This document shows positions 1 to 10,739 of a DNA stretch of 64,000 nt, in pieces; within the stretch, counting starts at the first letter, position 1, and the number at the start of each line of letters is the position of its first letter. This stretch comes from Asterias amurensis. Lineage: Eukaryota > Echinodermata > Asteroidea > Forcipulatida > Asteriidae. The position numbers and the translations under genes are program-made. Where the stretch lies: positions 24,810,001 to 24,874,000 of the forward strand of contig NC_092650.1 of assembly GCF_032118995.1 (NCBI RefSeq). The letters are read 5' to 3'. A model generated the notes under the pieces. That model searched no databases. It was not told where the DNA came from and was given only the letters and a program-made list of their open reading frames with translations.

Positions 1-45
1 TAATACTGGATTATGCCTTGTAACGGATTAATCCCCAAATCCAAA

Positions 46-440
46 AGGCAAACTATTGGTATTATTGTCAGAGACTAGTCTTCTCAGTTGGTGCATCTCA
101 ACATATGAACAAAATATATGAACATAAATAATATAACAATCCTGTGAAAATTTGAGCTCAATCGGTCATCGAAGTTGATAGATATGAATGAAAGAAAAAA
201 CACCCTTGTCAAACGAAGTGTACGTTCAGATGGTTGATTTCGAGACCTCAAATTCCAAATCTGAGGTCTCGAAATCAAATTCGTGGAAAATTACTTTTTC
301 TCGAAAACTACATTACTTCAGAGGGAGCCGTTTTTCACCATGCTTTATACTATCAACCTCTCCCCATTACTCGTTACCAAGTAAGGTTTTATGCTACTAA
401 TTATTTTGAGTAATTACCAATAGTGTCCACTGCATTTAAA
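46..440. mobile_element. T2-like MITE, family 1 copy (left end truncated)
   Basis: This is a member of the commonest repeat family in the window. The full-length form starts TTAAAGGCAGTGGACAC, ends with the reverse complement, and carries inner landmarks such as 'gagctcaat' and 'gaggtctcgaaatcaa'. Here the left terminus is eroded and the right end reads gtgtccactgcatttaaa. The short ORFs inside it are by-products of the repeat and are not genes. The family is non-coding and about 385 bp long. Confidence 0.85.
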
Positions 441-588
441 GGCTTCATGTTCTTTTACCTCAATTATTATGAGTTATGTCTCTTATTGGCCTAAGATTGC
501 ACCACAGAGCATCTAATAATTGAAAAAGTGGTCACCACTGGTATAAAAGTTCTCAGTTCAGGACTACGACTTATATGCAACAAGAGAA

Positions 589-949
589 CTTAATGGCACT
601 GGACACTATGTGTAATTACTCAAAATAATTGTTATTATAAAAACTGACCTGTACAAACAATGTTGAGCCGTTGATAGTATAAAACGGCGCCTTCTGAAGT
701 AAGATAGTTTTTGGAGAAAGAAGTAACTTCTCACTCAAATAATAAAAGGTTTCGGCTGAAGCCCTTCTGATATGCATCTGGAAGCGAATAGAGTTGTGCA
801 GCTAGGGTGTTTTTCTTTCATTATTTTCTTTGGAACTATGAGGACAACTCGACCCCCAATGTTCAGTTTTTATAACATGCATGTGTTGGGATACACCAAG
901 TGGAAATACTGCTATTTGACAATTACCGAACATGTCACGTGCCTTTAAC
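589..949. mobile_element. T2-like MITE, diverged subfamily
   Basis: The element begins ttaatggcactggacac and ends cacgtgcctttaa, and it has the same internal order as family 1 with many substitutions. It is non-coding. The interval 441-588 between this element and the previous one has nothing recognisable. Confidence 0.75.
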
Positions 950-1050
950 AGGCACACAATCAAAACAGCTCCTGAATATAAAAACAATGACCGAAAATCA
1001 TGCAAAAAATATCCACAATATTTTGCATCACTTCCATGCGCAATATTTCT

Positions 1051-1120
1051 TTTAAAGGCAGTGGACACTATTGGTAATTACTCAAAATAGTTTCTAGCGT
1101 AAAACCTTACTTGGTTAGTA
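1051..1120. mobile_element. T2-like MITE, family 1 terminal fragment
   Basis: Only the first 70 bases of the family remain (ttaaaggcagtggacac onward). The next copy follows almost immediately. Confidence 0.75.
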
Positions 1121-1121
1121 A

Positions 1122-1894
1122 TTAAAGACAGTAGACACTATTGGTAATTGTCAAAGACCAGTCTTCTCACTTGGTGTATCTCAACATATGCATAAAATAA
1201 TAAACCTGTGAAAATTTGAGCTCGATTGGTCGTCGGAGTTGCGAGATAACTATGAAAGAAATAAAAATCACCACTGTCACACGAAGTTGTGTGCTTTCAG
1301 ATGCTTGATTTCGATACCTCAAATTCTAAACTTGAGGTCTCGAAATCAAATTCGTGGAAAATTACTTCTTCCTCGAAAACTACGTTACTTCAGAGGGAGC
1401 CGTTTCTCACAATGTTTTATTTATGTTTTCTCGGTCAAATTCGGCAAATGAGCAGCCAATTTCATTTCCATGCGTTCGAATTAAATCTGTTTTGCCTCTC
1501 CAGTTGTTTCTGCGTTTCAAATTCAGAATTCGGCCGTTCTAATTCGTTTAGAGTCGAGTGAAATTATTTTAGCACTATGTTCAATTTAGTGTATCGTCAT
1601 TCTTTTTTTCGAGACACACACGCCTCAAGAAGCGACTGCGAATTTAAATGCTGCTTTGATGAATTGTTAAATGGAAAGATTATTTTGTTAAATCGAATGA
1701 CGCAACATTACATTTGACTAATCATAAAACGAAATCGAACTACCCTTTTGAGTAGCAGTCGATTTTGCGCGAAATAGAATAGCTTGGTGATTAAATTGGC
1801 TGCTCATTTTTCCGAAATTGGCCGAGAAAACCTATACTATCAACCTCTCCCCATTACTCGTTACCAAGTTACCAATAGTGTCCACTGCCTTTAA
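1122..1894. mobile_element. T2-like MITE, family 1 copy interrupted by another MITE
   Basis: The copy starts ttaaagacagtagacac and ends tgtccactgcctttaa. Its middle is split at about 1425-1833 by a different inverted-repeat element, so the locus is an element within an element. Confidence 0.8.
1425..1833. mobile_element. Nested MITE with 'ttttctcggtcaa' ends
   Basis: Inverted ends run 'gttttctcggtcaaattcgg' at the left and 'ccgaaattggccgagaaaac' at the right, followed inward by 'gagcagccaatt' and its complement. It sits inside a family 1 copy. Right-end fragments of the same family occur near 7505-7530 and 22040-22096. It is non-coding. Confidence 0.75.
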
Positions 1895-2120
1895 GAGCTG
1901 TTGATAGTATAAAACATTGTGAGAAACGGCTCCCTTTGAAGTAACGTAGTTTTTGAGAGAAAAAAGGAGATTTTTTCACGAATTTGATTTCGAGACCTCA
2001 GATTTAGGGTTTTTCTTTCATTGTTATCTCACAACTTCGACGACCAATGAGCTCAAATTTTCAAGGTTTGTTATTTTATGCATATGGTGAGATACCAATA
2101 GTGTTGTCCAGTGTCTTTAA
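1891..2120. mobile_element. T2-like MITE, family 1 partial copy
   Basis: An internally deleted copy in the opposite orientation to its neighbour. It runs from 'agctgttgatagtataaaac' to 'gtccagtgtctttaa'. Confidence 0.7.
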
Positions 2121-2251
2121 TCAATCTTTGATTTTTATTTTGTGTTTCCCCTTTCAGGGAAATTTTTGCCTATATATGGCCACTTCCTACACACAGAAAG
2201 GATTCACGGTATTGTTTACTCATACAAAATCGAAAGAAAATTTGTATTTAC

Positions 2252-2554
2252 CTCAGATGCCGTAAAGATGTAGAGAGACCCAGGCTGCTCGACCAATCTC
2301 CCACCCGCACAAACATCAAAGTGTGAGGCACAGTTCAAGTCACATTCTTGATCTTTAGGCCGGTAATTTGCAGATCTACATCTCGGTGAATCCTTCAGAC
2401 AGGCCTGGTAACACAGCTTTTGATTCTTGGTAGCATTTTTGGTGGTGTAGTTCCGGCCAACCAAAGCATAGTCAATCACACCACACCATGGCGTGAGTAT
2501 CCCGTAAACCAAAGGTATTTGCAACACCATGTAAAGACTAAGATATACAGACAT
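2252..2554 (-). CDS. Gene A: secreted PAN/apple-domain protein, leader exon only (partial)
   Basis: This exon encodes 101 residues in phase 0 and ends at a donor (GAG then gtaaat). I chose the start at [18 protein letters not shown] because it begins a clean hydrophobic signal peptide and is conserved in genes B and C. The 24 residues in frame upstream are not conserved in gene C. The mature part starts near residue 19 and shows PAN/apple-like cysteine spacing (WCG, then LCYQACLKD, then PRCRSANYR, then ECDLN), with two N-glycosylation sequons (NYT, NAT). The open frame from the upstream Met differs from copy B at 4 of 136 residues. No following exon was found between 1 and 2251, so the rest lies off the left edge or the gene is broken. 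PAN domains bind proteins or glycans; the partner is unknown. Confidence 0.75.
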
Positions 2555-3875
2555 GACTTGTGCCTTTTTAAAACAGAAATTGCTGTAAAGATTTGAAACA
2601 CAATCAGTAGTAGTAAGTTTGGCCAATGTGTGTATACAGTAGTTTAAGTTGTGCCTGCAATCGGATCAACAAGCTGACTCTGAACAGTACTACCGAGCGT
2701 ACAGGCTACATCCAATCATCTGGTCTGCAATCAACACGGGTTTCTTCAATGGTGAATGCTGCATTACATCAATATTAAAGGCGGTGAACACTATTGGTAC
2801 GTGCCAAAGACTAGCCTTCACAGTTGGTTTATCGCAACATATATGCATAAAATAACAAACCTGTCAAAATTTGAGCTCAATCGGTCATCGAAGTTGCGAG
2901 ATAATAATGAAAGAAAAATAACCGTATAAGGGCCTTGAGTTAAGAACATCTGAGGCATTAAATAACCATGTATTGCCATGGTAACGTGTTGGCACATTCA
3001 TTCAAGCAGATACACAAACACAATCATACAATAATAAATGATGAATGAGATCACGGATCCGTGTAAAGAACGAATCAATAAATTAGACACCTTTTTCTCG
3101 AAATGTTCAAGCAATACGTATAATTATCATAGGGCATGCACATAACACCTGCTAGGAATGTTAAGGGTTTTATTTATTTGTCGTTGTTACTTATTAAAAG
3201 AACGGGACATGATTTTTTTTCAAGCAAATGTAGATTTCCTCCCTCATGGGAGATCTTGTATCGCTAGTGTAGTAGCAGCATATACGAACCCGTTAAATTT
3301 CCACAATATCGCTATGAAATCAGCAAGTAAAACTTATTTAAATCTGCAAATAACAATACCTGTATAGCAGAGACACACTGCTTTGCGGGCCCCAAGTGTC
3401 AAAATGACCCAGAAATGTCTCAAACTGACACAAAATCTGAACTATCTCATCTTGTTTAAACCGTCTCCGAGTCAAGCTAACCCAGAGATGAGTCAGGCCC
3501 CTGGGAGCTAGGTTGTGTAACCCCACCCCGATTTCATTCAACAAACGACTCTCGTGTAGAGTTATAACGATTAGCTTTCCAGATCATCTTGCAGAAGTTT
3601 AATAGTCATCAAGTATACATTCAAAACAAGGTCCATACAGGAGCTTAGAGATCTACTTCAATCCGAATTTTTATTTCCTCAGTTTGATTAGTAAATCAGT
3701 TAACTTAAGTCATGTACAATTCCACAATAGTAATAGTTAATACACGTTTGAATACATTGCAGTGAACAGAAATTTAAACTATAACATGTAGTTCATTTAG
3801 AATACGCGTCAACCTTTGTTTTGTCATCTGCTGTGACGTTTGACTGTCGCAACCGTAATTATATGGTATGGAAAT

Positions 3876-4022
3876 GTTGACTGCTATGAGGGCACTGTTA
3901 AAATTATAGGCACAAGGTGATGTCAGAACCATGACTATGCCCGAAGAGAAGCTGAGCCATGGTTTTGACATCACCGACGGCCTATAATTTTAACTGTTCC
4001 CCGATTATTAAGCAGTCAATAT
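3876..4022. mobile_element. Hairpin MITE with 'attgactgct' ends
   Basis: The element has inverted halves: 'ttaaaattataggc...ggtgatgtca' on one side and its complement on the other. It is bounded by 'ttgactgct' and 'aagcagtcaa'. The same element lies at 25377-25535 inside the duplicated segment, and a shortened copy is at 30893-30992. Confidence 0.7.
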
Positions 4023-4885
4023 TTCTATTATATACCGAATAAAGACTCTTCTAATCAACAACACTCTGACTATACGGTGTGAAAGGTCATCTGCTAAGAA
4101 AGGTCGCGTCGTGACACAACGCTATAGTCGTACATTATACAAATCATAGTTGCGTTATTTTCAGAGCGGGCATAGTCAATTGACTATGCCCGCAAAGTCA
4201 CTATGACGTCATCTTGATAGAAAAAGGGGGAATATAGCTAAATCCATAACTCCATGTTTAACCAATTAGATTGGAGGATCATATATATACATGAGGTATA
4301 TAATTGATGATAATTTACATCGTGTTAAATTAACGGATATGTGGCTATGGCAGATAAACTTAGTGATGCGTCTAACTTGTGATAGCTGTCATATATCATT
4401 CTCCACATTTACCGACGAAGATAAGCAACATTCCATGGCATTGAGGATAATCTTTGTGAAGCAGGGCCTGCCTGTTGAATTGTTTAGGGTTTTGTTTCGT
4501 TGGCAGTCATCAAATTTTATTGTCTGCTGATTTTTGGATACATTTTTTGTTTTTTCATACTGTATTAATGCATTCATAAGTACCTCAGGCAGTTTCGCTA
4601 TCCCTATTGGTGGAGCGCGTCACGTGGGTGTTTAAACGGATGAAAATAACCAGATGGAGCTGTTTATAACCGGTTGTTTTCGGATACGTTTAGCCCGCAA
4701 CTTTGTTTTAAGTGGTGATCGATCTCGCCGTTCAATTTCGGCCCATGGATACAATAATGCATACTACTACTACGACCCGACAACTACGCGAACGAATGCA
4801 TATCCGAAAACTGTCTCAGTTTTAAGAATGCAACACATGTAAAGAGCTCAAGGACGTCACAAAACGGATAACTTTTTAAGAGTTT

Positions 4886-5090
4886 CTAGATTAATTACAC
4901 CTTTTAACCCAAAAGGCATTTAAGAATGGGAATAAAAGAGTAGTGACTCGTTCTTAAAACCTTTCAGGGTCGTGTCCGTGCGTGAAATAGACCTCGCCTT
5001 CGGCTCGTGCCTTTATCGCACGGCCACTACCCTGCCGGTTTTAAACGGCAGTTTAAGAACTCGTCGCTACCATTTTATTCCCTTAGTATG
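4886..5090. mobile_element. Hairpin MITE (family with a copy at 20838-20998)
   Basis: Imperfect inverted arms include 'gaataaaagagtagtgac' at the left and a diverged complement near 'ctaccattttattccctta' at the right. The centre carries a 'gccttcggc' hairpin loop. No protein is encoded. The interval 4291-4885 holds no feature I can support. Confidence 0.6.
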
Positions 5091-5479
5091 TGTTTGCACA
5101 ATTTTATGTGAAAGTATTTTCTAACTGGAGATTGAGTCCATAAGTCAAACTGGCTGGGAGCGGGGGGGGCATCTCACCCGTATCACACACGTAGACGGCA
5201 AACTAGCTGTTGCCTGCAAGTTGGTCATGGGGTAAGGAGCCATAGCCCGTGTCATACCCCGAATAGGTCATAATAGGGCATATAGGCCATCTGTAAGGGT
5301 TTCACCTGTTTTGCAATATGTTTTCAGTCTTCTGGTTGCAAACCGGTGGGGCAGCGGGGAGTTGAAGGGAGTAATTTGTTCTTTTTGTGTATTATGTTGA
5401 GATACACAAAGTGAGAAGACTGTTCTTTGACAATTACCAATAGTGTCCTAAATGTATTTAAACACAAAGGTAACAAACA

Positions 5480-5640
5480 CCACAAACAAGTAAGCTGAGC
5501 AGAATTGGGTTACCAGTCAAAATACCTTGTCACATGTACATATGTGACTAGTATCCTGCACATTATGCTAAGCAGAAATTTGTTAAGCAATAATTTGCTA
5601 GTTAACCAGCTCTATAAAACTGGGCTCTGTTGGTACGGAC
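5480..5640. mobile_element. Diverged palindromic MITE ('gctaagca' type)
   Basis: The element has inverted halves around 'gtcacatgtacatatgtgac' and 'gctaagcag'/'agctctataaaactgggc' motifs typical of better copies at 28857, 50588 and 53977. The following 5640-5890 contains a loose repetition of 'gtgtagttggtgtcaa' and no gene. Confidence 0.5.
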
Positions 5641-6242
5641 GGCAGCATTTTATAGTAAAACATGGTGTATCAACATATACACAAACAACGAACATGTAGC
5701 TTATGTCAATATTTTCGAACTTGTAGTTGGTGTCAAGTTTTTCTTAGGTTCTGGTGTTCCGCTCGATTTTTTGACTCCAACTACACGTTTGGAAATATTT
5801 ATTAAGAAGGTTCGAACGTGTAGTTGGTTCAAAAATAATTTCTTTCGACCGTGTAGTAGGTGTCAACAGTATTTTATTTCAGTATTCAAGGAAGAAATGT
5901 CATGCTGAGCAAATTGTTATGCTTACTGGCTTTATGAAATTAGGCCCAGGCTTTAATCACATTTGTTGGCTCTTTGGACTATCCAATTGATTTAATGAGT
6001 GAAATAAAAGTACCTTTTAAAATAATCTTCAAGCTTTTATTTCACACAGGATGCAACCGTGTAGGACCAGGTGGAGAAAGACGTCTTGGCCGAGTTTCAG
6101 ACCATGCGAGTCCAAGCCCCGAAGGTGTCCAAGATCAGTGATCTATTACCCATTTTGACTCTACGAACCCCACCTCAACTTATTAATACTGTAAGTCAGT
6201 TTGGCTGGTGTTGTTACAATAGTATTGAATATTATACAAACT

Positions 6243-6411
6243 TGACACTATTGGTAATTGTCAAAGACTACCCCTCACAGTTGGTTTCTCTTAACATATG
6301 CATAAAATAACAAACCTGTGAAAATTTGAGCTCAATCGGTCGTCGAAGTTGCGAGATATTAGTGAGAGAAAAAACACCCTTGTCGCACCATGGTCACACG
6401 AAGTTGTGCGC
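6243..6411. mobile_element. T2-like MITE, family 1 partial copy
   Basis: Part of family 1 from 'gacactattggtaattgtc' to 'cacacgaagttgtg'. It is cut off by the hairpin element that follows. It lies in an intron of the protease pseudogene. Confidence 0.75.
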
Positions 6412-6414
6412 CGA

Positions 6415-6525
6415 GGCCTGGTTCTTTTTAATTTACCTCGGCTTCGTCTCGGTAAAATTATCAAGAACCTGGCCTCGTTGGGATTCACTAGTTGAAAACC
6501 GCTTCACAACAGATTGATTCCCTTA
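6415..6525. mobile_element. Hairpin MITE with 'ggcctggttctt' arms
   Basis: Inverted arms 'gaggcctggttctt' and 'caagaacctggcctc' flank a loop 'ctcggcttcgtctcgg'. A longer copy with both outer arms is at 52310-52468. The outer arm 'cactagttgaaaacc' is kept only on the right here. Confidence 0.7.
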
Positions 6526-6823
6526 CAAGTATTGGTGTTGTTGTTTTTCAAAGTGCTGTTCACACGGAAGCAACTTAACTGGGGTCCCTTGCTTAACTTT
6601 AGCATGGTTGTAAAAAGTAGCAATGTATGACAATATTTTGCAACCATGCTACAATTCAGTAAGGGACCCTTCCTTAATTGCTCTCGTGCTCGATTTCCAT
6701 ATTTCCGCAGATCCGCTCCATCGATGGCATCGAGTACATGGAACAGAACTCAATGTGCGAGCTCTTTGCCAGTTCAACCCAACCTGGGGGCTCGACAGGA
6801 TCGACTCAAGAGACGGCCTAGAT

Positions 6824-7169
6824 CACTATTGGTATTACATAAAAATAATTATCATCATAAAACCTTTCTTGATTACGAGTAATGGGGAGAGGTAGATAGT
6901 ATAAAACATTGTGAGAAACAGCTCCCTCTGAAGTGACGTAGTTTTCGAGCAAGAAGTATTTACCACGAATTTGATTTCGAGACCTCAATTTTCAAAATCA
7001 AGCATCAGAAAGCACACAACTTCGTGTGGCAAGGGTGTTTTTTCTTTCATTATTATCTCGCAACTTCTATGACCGATTGAGCTCAAATTTTCACAGGTTC
7101 GTTATTTTATGCATATATGTTGAGATACACCAAGTGAGAAGATTACCAATAGTGTCCACTGTCTTTAAT
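6824..7169. mobile_element. T2-like MITE abutting a truncated protease exon
   Basis: The copy starts directly with 'cactattggtattac', lacking its first terminal bases, immediately after protease codons DGLD. It ends gtgtccactgtctttaa. It occupies the place where the Asp and His exons of the S8 protease should be. Confidence 0.8.
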
Positions 7170-8307
7170 AGAGAAAGCGTGTTTTTTTTTCTGTGTGTAT
7201 AGGTTTAGATGAAGTATCCAAGCATGGCATCGGCGTTGTATCCATGTCTCTCGGAACCGCTGTGTCCCCTTCCATCGATGAAGCAGTGGAAAAGCTACTG
7301 GCTGCTGGATACGTGTTCTCCGTGGCGGCAGGTAACTACGATATCGACGCCTGCAACATTTCACCCGCTAGGGTACCGGGGGTGAGTTCATGCATTCATG
7401 TTTAGAAACAGTCACACATTTTGAAAACGATCCATTATTTATCAACCGATGTCTCTATTAGACACGGTCTCGGAACGAAGACGACATGTCGTGTATAGTA
7501 TATGCTAAAATTGACCGAGAAAACAATATTTGTAATTGATGCTGCAAGTTGTGGTGTCTCTAAGAAATTTGAGGTAATACCAACTGGATTTCTTGTGTAA
7601 GTAGTGGTGGTTTTGAAAGTAGAGAGGTTCCGCAAGCATGCGGATACGGATACAGATACAGATACGGATATGATAACCGTATCCGTTCACGCAAGCCGCG
7701 TGTTGGATTTTGTTTGGCAAACTATAGGTAATGTTTCACTTGAGTGCGCTCGCATTCATCATGAGTGTTTTTCTGACAAACATGACCGATAGAGACCCCG
7801 TGTTTTATACAATGCATTTTCTCATCACTTTGCTTGATTTTTTTATCTATATCAAGCACAATACAAGTGAAAGCAAATATTTTTGATCTGGGACAAAAAT
7901 ACAACTAAAAGTCTGCAAAGCAGTTATCCGTTTTTCTACGACGTGTATGAGCTGCCGTATCCGTTTTTATAACACCCCTTACAAGTATTCTGCCTGCTCA
8001 TTGGTTTAGAGCGCGTCACATGACATGTCTAAGTTTTGCTAGACGACGGCCGTGTGATAGTGCATCGATTTGCCGTGCGCTAGTCCGAAGACTATCACAC
8101 GGCGTGCAGTAACCAGATGTCCGTTACGTGTACGAGGATGATAAATTAATAGTCTGTTACCAGTTCGGATTGCACGACACTACATGCAGCACAGTAAAAG
8201 TTTTTGCAATCTATAATCGCGTCGTCCGTTGATTGTAGCATTCAGGTCTGTAACTTAATAATAATAGTACAGTATTTAGAGAAATGTTTGGGGTGTTATA
8301 AAACAAA

Positions 8308-8468
8308 TATTGACTTCTTTTTACTCGTGCAATGGTTAAAAATATGACTCCCTCGGTGATCCCCGTAGCGTTCTATTTTCCCTCGGCTTCGCCTCGGGAA
8401 GATAGAACGCTCCGGGGATCACCTCGGGAGTCATAGTTTTGACCATAGCACTCGAAGCAGTCAATATT
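8308..8468. mobile_element. Hairpin MITE with 'ggtgatccccg' arms
   Basis: Arms 'gactccctcggtgatcccc' and 'ggggatcacctcgggagtc' enclose 'agcgttctat' and its complement, with a 'ggcttcgcc' loop. The flanks read 'atattgact' and 'gcagtcaatat', as in the element at 3876. It lies in the intron before the last protease remnant. The rest of 7382-8855 is intronic; it includes a short GATACG/GATACA repeat near 7640-7670 and nothing coding. Confidence 0.65.
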
Positions 8469-9536
8469 TGTATACTAGCGTGTGAGCAAAATACGGTAGT
8501 CGCGGATACGCGTCACGTGAACACACAAAGTGTCGACGTATCGGTATCTGTATGTGTATCCGTAGGCTTGTGAAACCTCTCTAGTAACCGGTGGTTAACG
8601 ACTCAAATGGCCCAATTGCACAGAACTGCCTATAAACAGAAAGTACTGCTTACAAAAACCCACTTACCCTGCTTTATAGCCATAATTAACAGGATACCAG
8701 TCAAGAATTGTACATGTGACATTCTATTTTGACTGGCAACCCTATTTTGGTACGCACATGATCCGTTTGTTCAGCGTGCCTAAGCAGCCCATGTAGTGGG
8801 CACAGAGTGAAAACTGAACCTATTGTTTTATATAAATCATGTTTTCATGCACTAGGCGATCACTGTAGCAGCTTCTGACGAAAAAAGACCAAAGAGCCTA
8901 TTTCTCCTGTTGTGGCTCCTGCGTAGACATCTTTGCACCCGGTGTAGACATTGTGAGTGCTGGATATGATCAGGATGATGCAGTGGCTACCAAGTCGGGC
9001 ACGTCAATGGCCTGCCCACATGTTACTGGTATGTATGACATTGTAGGAGCTAGTTGTAGGGGCTGGTTGGTATAGACGATGTGACCATGTTTATATTCAA
9101 ACCGCCCTCTGTTGAAAAAAACCCACTGTATTACGTCATGTTTCGCAAGGCAAAAAGACACGTAGTCATGGTAAGATTGCATACACTTTCTAGCTGGCTG
9201 CCAAAACACAAAGGTTTTGCCCGGCGGTATGCGCGCGAATCATGTTATGGTTCCCGTGTGACGTCAGAGGTAACATCGTCTCTATTATTTGATAACACTC
9301 AACAAGTGACTGATGTCTCATATTTAAAGAAGAAAAGTGGACATTCGCCGTAGAAAGTTATTTAAACGTACAATGTCAGATACCAAACTAACTTTACAGT
9401 CATTTTCTATGTCAAAGACACTGGATACAGTGCAACAAGTGCATGATGGGAAGTAAGCGCATAATGGAATAGAGTACTGTTACACAGTTCGGTACATACA
9501 ACTCTCCAGTTTGTCTTTAAACAATACTATACCCTT

Positions 9537-10275
9537 TTGGAATTAGCCTTGCTCAAGGCAGTCGCATTATTCGCTCCGAAAAGACGCAGCTGTAAACCCA
9601 CCCGCCGTATACCCTGTGCATGGTGTGTGCGATCACACCGAATGACCAACCCGTATACACACTGTCACATCGCACGAATACTGTTCACACAAGTCATCGC
9701 ACTCGTACACCACTAACCGCATGCGGAGGCCGTCAGGCCGACAGCCTTGTCGGATCTGTATCTTCCCGTTTTAATGTGTTGTATTGAAAAAATTCCAATA
9801 GTGGACGAAATTGGGGGGGCTCGAGGATATGCTAGTATGCAGCTCATGAATATGTATATCGTTCGTCAGACCTATCAGACAACACAGGATGTGAGGCAAA
9901 TGAATTATTCATTTTGACGTCCAATCACGCACTTCCCTTATCACGACCTTTGGACCCTATCATGCGTCCGTGGTGGTGGTGTGTGAGGTAAACATGTCTC
10001 GTCTTTCGCGGGCATTATGGTAATGAGCTGACCGTGGGAACTCTTCGCTTATTATAGTAATGGGGTCAGTGGCTTCAACACAGATCCTACAAGGCTGTCG
10101 GCCTGACAGCCTCCGCATGCGGATAGTGTACGGGGGCATCGTGTCGTGCGATGTTACGCACAGTGAATACGGGTGGGTTTTACGCACAGTGAATACGGGT
10201 GGGTTTTTATACAGCGGCGGTCTTTTTTCGGAGTGAATAATTCGACTGCCTTGAGCAAGGCTATTTTAGAATTAA
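9537..10275. mobile_element. Foldback (long inverted-repeat) DNA element
   Basis: The two ends are imperfect inverted copies of each other over roughly 200 bases. 'ttagccttgctcaaggcagt' faces 'actgccttgagcaaggcta', and further in 'cgcatgcggaggc' with 'caggccgacagccttgt' faces its complement near 10088-10125. A 15-base unit ('gggtttttacgcacag'-like) is repeated near the right end. No transposase frame is seen. Stretch 9029-9536 before it is anonymous. Confidence 0.7.
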
Positions 10276-10381
10276 AAAAGAACACCACAAACACAATATA
10301 AAGACAAGTTTGAATGGTAGATGCTCACTTCAACAAATGTTATTATGTACCTTTGTTAGGACAAATTTGTATTTATTACCA

Positions 10382-10528
10382 ATGGGAGACTTTGGGACGC
10401 TTGGTGGCAGCAGACTTACCAGGTAAAATCCATTGTTCTCGGCCATTTGCGCACGCTCACAACTACGTAAACAATGGAAATTTACCTGGTAAGTCTGCTG
10501 CCACCTAGCGTCCCAAAGTCTCCCATTT
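10382..10528. mobile_element. Near-perfect hairpin MITE
   Basis: Two arms of about 60 bases are almost exact inverted copies, from 'gggagactttgggacgctt' through 'aggtggcagcagacttacc' (diverging at one base) and back. A roughly 25-base loop separates them. It is non-coding. Confidence 0.75.
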
Positions 10529-10739
10529 GAGTTTCAAATCACCTAAACTATCACGCTACCGTTGTAACAGCAATACATCAAAATATTAATAATACTTGTG
10601 TAAACACAATGAAAGACCCTGTGTATATAACAAACTAACCGCATACTCTACCAAAGAAGCTGATATGTTTATATATTAACAAAGTCTGAATATATTAATT
10701 GGTTGAAAACGTTAGATTAAAAAAGTATACTTCTATATT

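Larger units (their letters stand above)
2121..4290. repeat. Segmental duplication, copy 1 (partner near 22413-25790)
   Basis: Most of this interval reappears at 22.4-25.8 kb in the same orientation with only scattered differences. It includes the PAN leader exon, the DNA upstream of it, and the blocks near 2930-3540 and 3770-4290. Copy 2 carries about 1.27 kb more (23202-24470) than copy 1 at the point where copy 1 jumps from a truncated MITE (about 2925) to 'gggccttgagttaagaacat'. Copy 2 still has the full MITE there, so copy 1 probably suffered the deletion. Apart from the leader exon nothing here looks coding. Confidence 0.85.
6065..9028 (+). pseudogene. Broken S8 (proteinase K-like) subtilisin protease
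   Basis: Four exon remnants are recognisable. 6065-6190 resembles the end of an I9 propeptide (VLAEFQTMRVQ). 6711-6823 carries SIDGIEYMEQNS and, in a different frame, CQFNPTWGLDRID, the usual start of the mature enzyme. 7203-7381 encodes GVVSMSLGTAVS and VAAGNYD with the oxyanion-hole Asn. 8856-9028 carries [11 protein letters not shown] and the catalytic-Ser motif GTSMACPHV. Splice sites are good (gtaagt, gtgagt, gtatgt; cag, tag). Two net one-base frameshifts are visible: a missing base near 6752-6757 and an extra A in a six-A run at 8881-8886. The exons with the catalytic Asp (DTG) and His (GHGTH) are absent; between 6823 and 7203 there is only a MITE and about 30 bases. I read it as a pseudogene of a secreted serine protease. 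The frameshifts alone could be sequencing errors, but the missing exons could not. Confidence 0.8.

Noticed and set aside
1239..1561. Recurring short frames such as 'SNSWKITSF' seen at many places
   Set aside because: They are translations of the family 1 MITE and appear wherever a copy lies.
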